Source of the DNA: JBFGFX01 sp965232455
GTDB lineage: Bacteria; Pseudomonadota; Gammaproteobacteria; Steroidobacterales; Woeseiaceae
Assembly: GCA_965232455.1 (NCBI GenBank)
Contig: OZ246981.1
Span: 1,922,001 to 1,986,000 of the forward strand
Reading direction: 5' to 3'
Length of the DNA: 64,000 nucleotides
The position numbers were made by a program, and so were the translations under genes. The notes under the pieces are model-generated. The model did no database searches. It was not told where the DNA came from and worked only from the letters and a program-made list of their open reading frames with translations. The stretch's first letter is position 1; every line of letters begins with the position of its first letter. Shown piece after piece: positions 1 through 8,268 of this stretch.

Positions 1-490
1 GTTGCCGGTAGCGAATCTCCTGATCGGCAAGCCCGTGAAACTTTTCGGGTAACGGGCGCAGCGACTTCGTCAGCAGGCGAACGTCGTCCGCCAACACCGT
101 CAGCTCACCCGTCTTGGTTTTAAACAGCGTCCCGGACGCGCCGAGAATGTCGCCGACGTCCCATTTCTTGAATTCCTGGTAGAGCCCCTCCGGCAAGCGG
201 TCGCGTTCCAGGCGCACCTGAATCTGCGTAGTGCGATCATGCAATTTGATAAAACTGGCTTTACCCATCACGCGTTTGACCATCATGCGGCCGGCAACCT
301 GTACGCGGACGTTCTCTTCGAGCAAATGCTCCGCGTCATGGCCGCCGTAGGTCCGCTGGAGCTCTTCGGCAAGCGCGTTGCGTCGAAAATCGTTCGGAAA
401 TGCGCAGCCGGTTTCGCGCAAGGCGTCGAGCTTGCGCCGCCGCTCGGCGATCAGCCGGTTTTCGTCTTGTCCGTCAGTCGTGTCGGTCAC
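1..490 (-). CDS. lysS: Lysine--tRNA ligase, N-terminal part (cut by window edge)
   Basis: Class II lysyl-tRNA synthetase, which charges tRNA-Lys in the cytoplasm. Only the first ~163 codons lie here; the rest is beyond the left edge. Reading down from the GTG at 488-490 gives a start MTDTTDGQDENRLIAERR, then the OB-fold anticodon-binding domain with the family strings GRMMVKRVMGKASFIKLHD, LFKTKTGELTVLADDVRLL and LRPLPEKFHGLADQE. The catalytic class II domain is not included. The GTG lies directly after the prfB stop codon (491-493), so prfB and lysS are almost certainly one transcription unit, as in many proteobacteria. Family assignment is secure; the GTG start is inferred from position and alignment with LysS N-termini. 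Confidence 0.93.
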   Translation of the reverse strand, partial: MTDTTDGQDENRLIAERRRKLDALRETGCAFPNDFRRNALAEELQRTYGGHDAEHLLEENVRVQVAGRMMVKRVMGKASFIKLHDRTTQIQVRLERDRLPEGLYQEFKKWDVGDILGASGTLFKTKTGELTVLADDVRLLTKSLRPLPEKFHGLADQEIRYRQ

Positions 491-1586
491 TTACAGTCCC
501 TGCTTGAGGCTCGCCTCGATAAAATTGTCCAGATCGCCGTCCAGCACTGCCTGAGTGTTACCGGTTTCGACGCCGGTGCGCAAATCTTTGATACGACTCT
601 GGTCCAATACGTACGAGCGTATCTGGCTGCCCCAGCCGACGTCGGCTTTACTGTCTTCCAACGCCGCCGACTCGGCCCGCCGTTTTTGCAGTTCCATCTC
701 GTAGAGTTTCGCCTTCAGCTGCTTCATCGCCGTCGCCTTGTTTTTGTGCTGAGAGCGATCATTCTGACACTGTACGACGATGTTGCTCGGAAGGTGCGTG
801 ATGCGGACCGCCGATTCCGTACGGTTGACGTGCTGGCCGCCGGCGCCGCTCGCTCGATAAACGTCGATGCGAAGGTCGCCGGGATCGACCTCGATATCGA
901 TTTCGTCGTCGATTTCCGGCGCGACAAACACGGATGCAAACGACGTGTGTCGGCGATTCCCGGAATCGAACGGTGACTTTCGCACCAGCCGGTGGACGCC
1001 CGTTTCGGTGCGCAGCCAGCCGTAGGCGTAATCGCCGTCGATGCGCACCGTTGCGCTTTTCATTCCGGCCACCTCGCCCGGAGACGCCTCGATGACTTCG
1101 GCCTTGAACTGGTGGGTTTCCGCCCAGCGCAGGTACATGCGCAACAGCATCTCGGCCCAGTCCTGCGCCTCGGTCCCGCCGGCGCCGGACTGAATGTCCA
1201 GAAATGCGCTCGCTTCGTCCAGTTCGCCGCTGAACATGCGCTGAAACTCCAGGCGCTCGATATGCTGCTCGAACCGGTCCAGGTCCGCTGCGATCTCTTC
1301 GACCGCCTCCTGATCGCCCTCCTCGACCGCCATCGCGAGCAGCTCCGCGCCATCGTCGAGACCGGCAGTCAGCTCGGTCAGGCCGCCAACGATACCGTCG
1401 AGCTGCGCGCGCTCTTTTCCCAGAGCCTGCGCGCGTTCGGGGTCGTTCCAAACCTCGGGCTCCTCCAGCTCGCGCTCGACTTCGGTCAGGCGTTCCGCTT
1501 TGCCCTCGAAGTCAAAGATACCCCCTTAACGCGGCGGTGCGTTCACTGAGGTCGGCCAGGCGGGATTTGAGTTGACTGATTTCCAT
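491..1586 (-). CDS. prfB: Peptide chain release factor 2 (programmed +1 frameshift)
   Basis: RF2 recognises UGA and UAA stop codons and triggers peptide release. The gene is in two frames: an ATG at 1584-1586 opens 24 codons (MEISQLKSRLADLSERTAAL...) ending in an in-frame TGA at 1512-1514, and the rest continues in the +1 frame to the stop at 491-493, giving about 364 residues, close to the 365 of E. coli RF2. The main frame carries the GGQ hydrolysis motif (SGAGGQHVNRTESAV) and the RF2-specific SPF recognition tripeptide (RKSPFDSGNRR). The segment from an internal Met at 1333 is only the uninterrupted part. Stop to stop it abuts lysS, and it lies just downstream of recJ on the same strand. 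Confidence 0.96.
1511..1526 (-). promoter_or_regulatory. RF2 autoregulatory +1 frameshift site
   Basis: On the minus strand the sequence reads AGG GGG TAT CTT TGA C. This is the canonical prfB frameshift signal: a Shine-Dalgarno-like AGGGGG, the slippery CTT codon, and a TGA followed by C, a poor termination context. When RF2 is scarce the ribosome slips +1 at CTT-T and reads GAC, producing full-length RF2. The element is identical to the well-known E. coli site by memory of that sequence. Confidence 0.95.
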
Positions 1587-1633
1587 CGTTGGAATCTGGT
1601 GCTGAGAAAAACGGCGGGCATGGTAGCACGCCA

Positions 1634-3334
1634 TCAAAGCTCGGTAATCTGCTCGACGATCAACTGCGGCGATTCGACGCCACGATACTCGTTGACGTCG
1701 AGGCGGAACGCCAGCCGCACGTCACCGCGCAAACCGGGATGGGCCTGGTTGAAGGCGATGGCGTCCACCGGCCGCGTGCCCCCCGGCGGCAGCACGCGCA
1801 GTTTCAGATGATGTTCGCCGACCGTGCGTTGCTCGGCAACCCGAAAATCCCCCTGGAAGAGCGGTTCAGGGAAGCCGGCGCCCCAGGGCCCGGCATCGCG
1901 CAGGGCCTGCGCGAATCGCAAATTCAGGGCATCGGCGGGTAGCGGTCCGTCCGTAATCAGCGCGCCGCTGAAATCCGCATCGGCGTACCGCGCAGTCATC
2001 AGTTCCGCCGCGCGGCGCCGGAACGTGTCGAAATCCGATTCGTGGATCGACAGGCCCGCCGCCATCGCGTGACCGCCGTACTTCAATATCAAACCCGGAT
2101 AGCTCGTCGCGATCGCTTCAAGGAGGTCGCGCATGTGTACGCCGGAGACCGAGCGCCCCGAACCCTTCAACTCTCCGCCGCGTTCCTGCGCAAAGGCCAG
2201 CACCGGCCTGTGGCAGCGTTCACGCACTCGCGAGGCAATCAGGCCCACGACGCCGGCATGCCAACTCGGATCGTAGAGACAAACGCAGGGCGGTAGGTTC
2301 CGGGGCTCGATCGTATCGACCACCGCAAACGCCTGGTCGCGCATCGTCGTCTCGATTTCGCGGCGTTGCCGGTTGATGCCATCGAGCTCGGCGGCATATT
2401 TCTCGGCGACGGTGTGATCGTCGGTCAGCAGGCACTCGATGCCGATTGACATATCCTCCAGCCGGCCCGCGGCGTTGAGGCGCGGCCCGAGCACAAAGCC
2501 CAGATCCGCGCTGACCACACGATCGGGCGTACGCCCGGCCTGGCGCAGCAGCGCGGTAATTCCTGCCACCGTTCGTCCCGCACGAATCCGCCTGAGACCT
2601 TGCTGAACGAGGATCCTATTGTTGTGGTCGAGGCGAACGACGTCGGCAACCGTGCCCAACGCCACCAGATCGAGATAGCGTGCCGGTATTCGCGCCGCGC
2701 CCGACCGGCCCGCCGCCTCCAACGCACGTCCGAGCGCCGCCATCAGGTAAAACGCCACACCGACGCCGGCCAGATTCGGGCTGACAAACCGGCTGTCGCG
2801 AAGATTCGGATTCACGATCACACTGGCATCGGGCAATCGGCTGCCCGGCAAATGGTGATCGGTCACCAGCACCGCTATCCCCTGCCGTCTGGCCGCCGCG
2901 ACGCCGTCAATACTTGAAACGCCGTTATCGACCGTGATCAGCAATCCCGGCGACCGCGCGGCGGCGACCGCAACGATTTCGGGGCTCAAGCCGTATCCGA
3001 ACTCGAAGCGATTGGGCACGAGATAGCCGACGTCCTCGAAACCAAACGCACGAAGACAGCGGAGAACCAGGGCCGTGCTGGTTGCACCGTCCGCGTCAAA
3101 GTCGCCGACGACAATAATCCGTTGCTCGCGAAAACCCATGAGCAGCTCGACGGCGGCGTCGACGCCGTCGAGAGAACTGATCGGCGCCAGCCGATTGAGA
3201 CCGTAGTCGAGTTCCCCCGGATCGGCGACGCCACGCGCCGCATACAAACGCGCGATGATCGGATCGATACCGGTAAACGAGGGTTCCCGCGGAACACCGC
3301 GGCGGACGAGCGGCCTGGCTAACGGCGCGCTCAT
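1634..3334 (-). CDS. recJ: Single-stranded-DNA-specific exonuclease RecJ
   Basis: 5'-3' single-strand exonuclease acting in recombination and mismatch or base-excision repair. The 566-residue protein shows the DHH phosphoesterase motifs in order: GDFDADGAT (residues ~77-85), LLITVDNGVSS (~131), VTDHHLPG (~158-164) and GTVADVVRLDHNNR, which together bind two Mn/Mg ions. The DHHA1 domain signature GGHAMAAGLSI follows, then a C-terminal OB-like region. Length agrees with the family (~570). The ATG at 3332-3334 overlaps the stop of the upstream gene by 4 nt (ATGA), so the pair is translationally coupled. The 3' end is followed by prfB after ~48 nt. Confidence 0.96.
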   Translation of the reverse strand: MSAPLARPLVRRGVPREPSFTGIDPIIARLYAARGVADPGELDYGLNRLAPISSLDGVDAAVELLMGFREQRIIVVGDFDADGATSTALVLRCLRAFGFEDVGYLVPNRFEFGYGLSPEIVAVAAARSPGLLITVDNGVSSIDGVAAARRQGIAVLVTDHHLPGSRLPDASVIVNPNLRDSRFVSPNLAGVGVAFYLMAALGRALEAAGRSGAARIPARYLDLVALGTVADVVRLDHNNRILVQQGLRRIRAGRTVAGITALLRQAGRTPDRVVSADLGFVLGPRLNAAGRLEDMSIGIECLLTDDHTVAEKYAAELDGINRQRREIETTMRDQAFAVVDTIEPRNLPPCVCLYDPSWHAGVVGLIASRVRERCHRPVLAFAQERGGELKGSGRSVSGVHMRDLLEAIATSYPGLILKYGGHAMAAGLSIHESDFDTFRRRAAELMTARYADADFSGALITDGPLPADALNLRFAQALRDAGPWGAGFPEPLFQGDFRVAEQRTVGEHHLKLRVLPPGGTRPVDAIAFNQAHPGLRGDVRLAFRLDVNEYRGVESPQLIVEQITEL

Positions 3335-4395
3335 GGTGACGGGGCCGTTTCGAGGCCCGCCGCGCGGCGGCGCCAGAATCGCCAGCGGTGGCGACGCCGC
3401 ACCACGGCCGTCACGCCGTCCTCGAACAACAGGGTCAAAACGCGGATATCGCTGTTTCCGAGGATCGCCCGAAGATCGGCAAGGTGTCCGGAAAGGGCGT
3501 CGGCGCCGTCAGGCGAAGGCCCGAGAATCTTGGGGACGACGGCGACAAAACCCTCCGGCGAGTGCTCCACGCAGTCCGCCAGTTTGCCGTTCCAGGGCTG
3601 GACGACGCCGGCCGCGCTGTTCCAGTAACCGCGCAGCACCGGGTCGTCCGCAAACAGCGGCGGAATGCCCCGGGGAACCAGATCGGGAGACGCGCCTCCG
3701 CCCCAGATCCACAACGCATTGATCGGACGCAGACCTTGCGCCTCGCGGCGCCGGTGAACGCCGGACAGATGAATCGCCATCTGAATCTCACTGTGAATGC
3801 GGTGATAGGCGCCGGCTTCCTTGCCCGACGGCATGAAGGGCGACAGCTCTCTGCCGTGCAGACGGCGCGCCGACAACGCGGCGGTCGGCATCGGTTCCGG
3901 ACCGCGCAGATAACCGCATCGAGCGACGTGGACAAAACCCAGGGCGCCGTCGCCGCCAAGCTCGGACTGCAATTCGTCGAAGAGTTCACCGAGATCCCGC
4001 GACGACAGCTCGTGCGCCGACAACTCGTGCAAACACAGGTGGTCGAGCCGGGGTTCGAGATACACGGGATCCGCCGCGGCCATCCAGACGGTGGGCCGGT
4101 CACCGGTTTGACCCCAGAGTCTGAGCGCGCCAAGCCCGGAAGTGACCTGCGGATGTCCGATGGCCCGCGTCACGCGCGAAAGGGTCGTGGAGGGCTCCTC
4201 CGAGAACTCGAGGTCGGACCGGGCGAGCCACCGACGTAGGTCCTTGGCGCGTATCGTTCCATGGCCGGCGGCCGGCAGCACCACAACCGCCGTGTCGTTG
4301 TAGATCGATGTTCCCAAAACAGTTCCCATGGCCCGGTCGACGCGCAAATTGCAGAATCCCGGCCGGCTTGATCGAGCGGAGCTTGCTTGTATCAT
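3331..4395 (-). CDS. COG4255-like / RpfE-like protein upstream of recJ
   Basis: A 354-residue protein without a signal peptide or membrane segments. The string INALWIWGGGASP and the overall character match a proteobacterial family often labelled 'phosphoglycerate mutase' (COG4255) and, in Xanthomonas, RpfE; I recall this family by sequence and position next to recJ, and its function is not established. The phosphoglycerate mutase label is doubtful because I see no convincing metal-binding motifs of the alkaline phosphatase superfamily. The ATG at 4395 is preceded by an AGGCGG-like ribosome site, but homology to the family would also fit an ATG at 4329 (MGTVLGTSIYND). It overlaps recJ by 4 nt and is divergent from the Mth938-family gene. 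Confidence 0.7.
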   Translation of the reverse strand: MIQASSARSSRPGFCNLRVDRAMGTVLGTSIYNDTAVVVLPAAGHGTIRAKDLRRWLARSDLEFSEEPSTTLSRVTRAIGHPQVTSGLGALRLWGQTGDRPTVWMAAADPVYLEPRLDHLCLHELSAHELSSRDLGELFDELQSELGGDGALGFVHVARCGYLRGPEPMPTAALSARRLHGRELSPFMPSGKEAGAYHRIHSEIQMAIHLSGVHRRREAQGLRPINALWIWGGGASPDLVPRGIPPLFADDPVLRGYWNSAAGVVQPWNGKLADCVEHSPEGFVAVVPKILGPSPDGADALSGHLADLRAILGNSDIRVLTLLFEDGVTAVVRRRHRWRFWRRRAAGLETAPSP

Positions 4396-4523
4396 GAGCG
4401 AATCCGCCTGTTCGCCATGGTAATCGTAGCGCCAGCGGTTTTCACCCGGGGCCCGCCGACACGTCGCGTGCGACGACTCGCACTTCGTTCACAGGCCCGG
4501 CAAACGATGCTGGAGGTTTTCCT

Positions 4524-4892
4524 TTGCAGTTTACACGCGACCCCGTCCTTGCCGTTACGGTGCGGCACGTCGAGCCCGGCAGGATCGGCATCGGTGAGCA
4601 CAATTTCGATCGCACCGTTGCAGTCACGGTTGACGAGGTGCTCGACGACTGGATCTCTCCCGGTATCGATGCGCTGGACGTCGCGCACCTGCAGCCCCTG
4701 CTGGACAGGCAGCCCGACGTCGTCGTCGTTGGCACGGGCTGGTCACCCGCGCTGCCGCCACGCGAGCTGACGTTTGCAATGGCGCGTCTGGGCATCGGAT
4801 TTGAGGTGATGGACACCCCGGCCGCCTGCCGCACATTCAACATCCTGGCCTCGGAAGGCCGCAGGCCCGCGGCGGTTCTGACGATCGACTGA
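4524..4892 (+). CDS. Mth938-like domain protein (DUF498)
   Basis: A 122-residue single-domain protein of the Mth938/DUF498 family, whose mitochondrial relative NDUFAF3 helps assemble respiratory complex I; the bacterial role is unknown. The signature is the C-terminal half: VVVGTGWSPALPPRELTF followed by GIGFEVMDTPAACRTFNIL and a final AAVLTID. Translation appears to start at a TTG (4524-4526), with a strong TGGAGG ribosome site at 4511-4516, seven bases away; no ATG fits. It is transcribed away from the recJ-linked gene and converges on the PEP-mutase-like gene. Confidence 0.85.
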   Translation: MQFTRDPVLAVTVRHVEPGRIGIGEHNFDRTVAVTVDEVLDDWISPGIDALDVAHLQPLLDRQPDVVVVGTGWSPALPPRELTFAMARLGIGFEVMDTPAACRTFNILASEGRRPAAVLTID

Positions 4893-4940
4893 ATCTGAAC
4901 CGGGCGCGTGCCGCCGGCGTCGCCGACGGACGACCGGAGG

Positions 4941-5753
4941 CTAAGCCTCGCCCAGCCGTTCCGCGATGTCCGCCCGGCTGGCCGAACCGGAGAGCCAGCC
5001 GAAGCTGCCGCTGCTCAACATCTCCTTGCCGGCGGCCAGAAGCGTGCCGATACACGCGTTTGCCAGCGCGCCGCCGACGCTGATTCGAGTGGCGCCGGCG
5101 TCTTCGAGCTCGCCAAACGTGACGTTGGGTATAAAAGGCGCCAGAACGTTTACCGGCTTGTCCACCGCGCGGACGACCTGTCGCACGTCGTCCAGGGTGT
5201 TCAGCCCCGGCGCGTACAACACGTCCGCGCCGACGTCCGAAAACGCCCGCAGTCGGCGGATCGTATCGTCGATATCCATGCGTCCACGGAGAAGATTCTC
5301 CGCCCGCGCCGTCAGGGTAAACGGAACGTGCAATGCGCGCGCCGTTTCCGCCGCGGCGCGAACACGGTCGACCGCCAGATCGAATTCGTAAACGTCGGAG
5401 CCGTCGTAGTCCTCTATCGATGCGCCCACCACGCCCGTGTCCGCGACAAGCCGAACGGCGTCTGCCACATCGTCCGGGGTGTCGGCAAATCCGTTCTCGA
5501 GATCGGCGCTGATCGGTATAGTGGTCGCCTCGGCCAACGCGCGACAATGCTGAAGCTTCTCGTCGAAGCCGACCGAACCGTCCAGCCGGCCCATGGACTG
5601 CGCGAACCCCGAACTGGTAGTCGCCAGCGCCTCGAAACCCAGAGATTCCAACAATCGCGCCGAACCCGCGTCCCAGGGATTCGGAATCAGGAACGCGCCG
5701 CTCCGCCCATGCAGATCGACGAACCTCCTCGCTTTTTCCAGCTGCGTTTCCAT
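4941..5753 (-). CDS. Isocitrate lyase/PEP mutase superfamily protein
   Basis: A 270-residue protein of the PEP mutase / isocitrate lyase alpha/beta-barrel superfamily. Visible family segments are FLIPNPWDAGSARLLESLG near the N-terminus, PISADLENGFAD (acidic Mg-binding stretch, ~residues 98-110), GASIEDYDGSD (~132-142) and a C-terminal RISVGGALANACIG. The catalytic Cys motif of true isocitrate or methylisocitrate lyases (K-K/R-C-G-H) is absent; the equivalent region reads IEDYDGSDVYEFDLA. It is therefore better regarded as one of the uncharacterised short members often misannotated as carboxyphosphonoenolpyruvate mutase. Substrate unknown. It stands alone between a convergent gene and rpoS. 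Confidence 0.85.
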   Translation of the reverse strand: METQLEKARRFVDLHGRSGAFLIPNPWDAGSARLLESLGFEALATTSSGFAQSMGRLDGSVGFDEKLQHCRALAEATTIPISADLENGFADTPDDVADAVRLVADTGVVGASIEDYDGSDVYEFDLAVDRVRAAAETARALHVPFTLTARAENLLRGRMDIDDTIRRLRAFSDVGADVLYAPGLNTLDDVRQVVRAVDKPVNVLAPFIPNVTFGELEDAGATRISVGGALANACIGTLLAAGKEMLSSGSFGWLSGSASRADIAERLGEA

Positions 5754-5888
5754 GGGCGATCAGGCCTCCGGTCGTTAATCGTCGTGATCGGCATGCAATC
5801 CTAGCAGCAGTCTCTGGTGAATCGTGTAGGAGCCCGTCTGCGGCCTGCGGTGGTCACGGTCCGCGCAAGCGGATAACGGCCGTCATGT

Positions 5889-6797
5889 TCAGTCGAGAAC
5901 GTTGTCGCCGGAGATCCCGTTGCGTTCCATCATGCGCCGGAGGTTCTTTAATGCGTCCAACTGAATCTGACGCACGCGTTCGCGGGTTACGCCGATCTCG
6001 CGACCGATTTCCTCCAGGGTCAGCCGTCGATAACCGTGCAGGCCGAAACGCCGCTCGACCACTTCGCGTTGCTTCTCACCAAGCTCGAACACCCACCGAT
6101 CCACAAGGTCGTTAACCGCGGCTTTTTGCGCACGCTGCGGCGGCTCCGATTCACGCTGCGCCCGCAGGCTGTCCAACAATCCCGTCTCTTCGTCGCCGGC
6201 CGATGAACGTATCGTGACGCGTTCGTGCAGCGTCAAGAGCCGATCGACGGTCTCGACGGTCTTGCCGGTCTCACGCGCGATGTCAGCGATACTCGGTGTT
6301 TCGGCTTTCTGCTGGTGCAGGCGACGCGACGCGCGCAGGCAGCAGTTGATTTCCTTGATGACGTGAATCGGCAGACGGATCGTGCGCGACTGGTTCATGA
6401 TGCCGCGTTCGATCGTCTGTCGAATCCACCAGGTCGCGTAGGTCGAGAAGCGGAAACCACGGTCAGGATCGAACTTCTTGACGGCGTGAATCAGCCCGAG
6501 ATTGCCCTCCTCGATGAGATCGAGGAGCGGCAATCCGCGATTGAGATAACGACGGGCGATCTTGACCACCAGACGAAGATTACTCTCGATCATCCGTTGT
6601 CGGGCGGCCTCGTCGCCAGCGCGGACACGACGCCCGATGCTGACCTCTTCCTCGGCACTCAGCAGACGCGAAACGCCGATTTCGTTCAGGTACTGGCGGG
6701 TAACATCGTGCTGCGGGCCGGCCGCGTGCACCGCACGGCTGCTGCGGACCCGGCCATTTTGGTTGCTTTCGCTCTTGCGAACGCCTGACTCACCCAT
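5889..6797 (-). CDS. rpoS: RNA polymerase sigma factor RpoS
   Basis: Stationary-phase and general-stress sigma factor. The 302-residue protein has a short region 1, region 1.2 (VTRQYLNEIGVSRLLSAEEE), region 2 with the core-binding and -10-recognition strings RMIESNLRLVVKIARRYLNRG, LDLIEEGNLGLIHAVKKFDP and FSTYATWWIRQTIERGIM, region 3 (RTIRLPIHVIKEIN) and region 4 with the helix-turn-helix TLEEIGREIGVTRERVRQIQ. It is shorter than E. coli RpoS (330), mainly at the N-terminus. The nlpD-rpoS order is conserved in gammaproteobacteria, where an rpoS promoter commonly lies inside nlpD; I infer the same here but cannot place it. Confidence 0.95.
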   Translation of the reverse strand: MGESGVRKSESNQNGRVRSSRAVHAAGPQHDVTRQYLNEIGVSRLLSAEEEVSIGRRVRAGDEAARQRMIESNLRLVVKIARRYLNRGLPLLDLIEEGNLGLIHAVKKFDPDRGFRFSTYATWWIRQTIERGIMNQSRTIRLPIHVIKEINCCLRASRRLHQQKAETPSIADIARETGKTVETVDRLLTLHERVTIRSSAGDEETGLLDSLRAQRESEPPQRAQKAAVNDLVDRWVFELGEKQREVVERRFGLHGYRRLTLEEIGREIGVTRERVRQIQLDALKNLRRMMERNGISGDNVLD

Positions 6798-6859
6798 TAC
6801 CCAACCCCTTCGATTCGAGGAGCAATCGGCAACTGCGCAATTCAGACTTTCAGTTCGGA

Positions 6860-7606
6860 CTATCTCGCAGGCAAATATTGTCGCGGGTTAACCGGCTTGC
6901 CGTTGCGCCTGATTTCAAAATGCAGTCGCGGCTCTCGTCCCGGCCCCTCACCCATCGTCGCGATTCGCTGTCCCTGTCGCACCGTTTCGCCTTCTTTGAC
7001 GAGGAGCGACGAGTTGTGCCCATAGGCACTCAGGTAGGTGTCGTTGTGTTTAACGATAATAAGCTTTCCGTATCCAATTAGTCCACCGCCGGAGTACACC
7101 ACGCGGCCGGCCGCAGCCGCGGCGATGACCTGTCCGGCCCTTCCGTCGATCAGGATACCGGTTCCGCTGCCGGGCCGGCCGCCAAAATCGACCGCGACGG
7201 CGCCGCGCGTGGGCCAGGCCCAATTCGGCGGCGGATCAGCGGGGATGCTGGGTAACGGCCGGCGGACTTGCGTCGGACGGCTCACCGGCGCCGCCGGGCT
7301 GTCGCCCGACGGCGGCTGCAAACGTATGACCTGCCCCGGATGAATCAGCGAACCGTCGCCCAGGCGGTTCCAGCGCGCCAAATCCCGGTGGTTTTTGCCG
7401 TAACGCCAGGCAATCGTATACAGCGTCTCGCCGCTGCGGACGACGTGCTGCTCGCGCGGCGTATGGTCCCAACGCGTACCGCCGCACCCCGCGAGTACGC
7501 TCACCGCAACCAGGTTGAAGAACAGCAGCTTGGCCCGCGGTGACCGGCTCGCGACTCGCCCGAGGCGGGGCCGGCGAACGATCAGCGTTTTGGCCACGCC
7601 GAACAC
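6860..7606 (-). CDS. nlpD: Lipoprotein NlpD, LysM and degenerate M23 domain
   Basis: Outer-membrane lipoprotein that in E. coli activates the amidase AmiC for septal peptidoglycan splitting. Residues ~27-42 form a lipoprotein signal ending in the lipobox LAGC. A LysM domain follows (HVVRSGETLYTIAWRYGKNH...LIHPGQVIRLQ), then a proline-rich linker and a C-terminal M23 domain. The usual HLHFE metal ligand is PRLHFEIR here, and the upstream HxxxD motif is not recognisable, so it is probably a non-catalytic activator like E. coli NlpD and EnvC. Start is a GTG at 7606, 8 nt after the stop of the upstream gene; a later start is possible. rpoS follows. Confidence 0.92.
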   Translation of the reverse strand: MFGVAKTLIVRRPRLGRVASRSPRAKLLFFNLVAVSVLAGCGGTRWDHTPREQHVVRSGETLYTIAWRYGKNHRDLARWNRLGDGSLIHPGQVIRLQPPSGDSPAAPVSRPTQVRRPLPSIPADPPPNWAWPTRGAVAVDFGGRPGSGTGILIDGRAGQVIAAAAAGRVVYSGGGLIGYGKLIIVKHNDTYLSAYGHNSSLLVKEGETVRQGQRIATMGEGPGREPRLHFEIRRNGKPVNPRQYLPAR

Positions 7607-7613
7607 CGGTCCC

Positions 7614-8198
7614 TCACGGCGTCAACGACACGTAGGCGCCGACGGCGACCGCTATCGCAACGACGCTCCAGCCTATGCGTTCGACGTATCTGGGTAACAT
7701 CTCCGCCATCTTTTCTCCGCCGGCAACGATCAGCAAGGCGACCAGAAAAAACCGAGCGCCGCGGCCGATCAGCGACGCCACGACGAATCCCGGCAAACTC
7801 AGCACCGCCACGCCCGCCGAGATCGTGAATATTTTGTACGGGATCGGCGAGAATCCGGCAATAAACACCGCCCACACGCCCCACTCGTCGAACCAGCGGC
7901 GGCCGGTGAGATAGGCATCCCAATAGCTCGATTCGCGCAGCCACGGCTCGATCGTGTCAAACAGGAAGTAACCGACGGCGTAGCCGAGCAGACCGCCGAG
8001 CAGAGACGCAACCGTGGTCACGGCGGCAAATCGCCAGGCGCGTCGACGTTCGGCGAGACACATCGGCGCAAGCATCACGTCCGGCGGCACCGGAAAAAAA
8101 GACGATTCGGCAAAACTCATGGCCGCGAGATAGCGTTCCGCGTGAGGATGGCGCGCCCAGGACAGCACGCGCTCGTACAACGGCGCAAACAATCGCAT
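7614..8198 (-). CDS. yqaA: YqaA-type DedA/SNARE-associated membrane protein
   Basis: A 194-residue inner-membrane protein of the DedA/VTT superfamily, YqaA subgroup. The conserved pre-helix region reads AAMSFAESSFFPVPPDVMLAP, followed by the glycine-rich SLLGGLLGYAVGYF, and the C-terminal half holds FIAGFSPIPYKIFTISAGVA and a final hydrophobic helix. DedA proteins are linked to polyprenyl-phosphate or phospholipid flipping and membrane homeostasis; the exact role of YqaA is not known. It sits between pcm and nlpD, as in Pseudomonas, and probably belongs to the surE-pcm-yqaA-nlpD-rpoS run. Confidence 0.87.
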   Translation of the reverse strand: MRLFAPLYERVLSWARHPHAERYLAAMSFAESSFFPVPPDVMLAPMCLAERRRAWRFAAVTTVASLLGGLLGYAVGYFLFDTIEPWLRESSYWDAYLTGRRWFDEWGVWAVFIAGFSPIPYKIFTISAGVAVLSLPGFVVASLIGRGARFFLVALLIVAGGEKMAEMLPRYVERIGWSVVAIAVAVGAYVSLTP

Positions 8199-8268
8199 GC
8201 TCAGAGAATTCCGCGGGCGGTCTCAAGCCCGTTTCGAGAAATCATGTCCATATGGTTGAATAGCTTAA

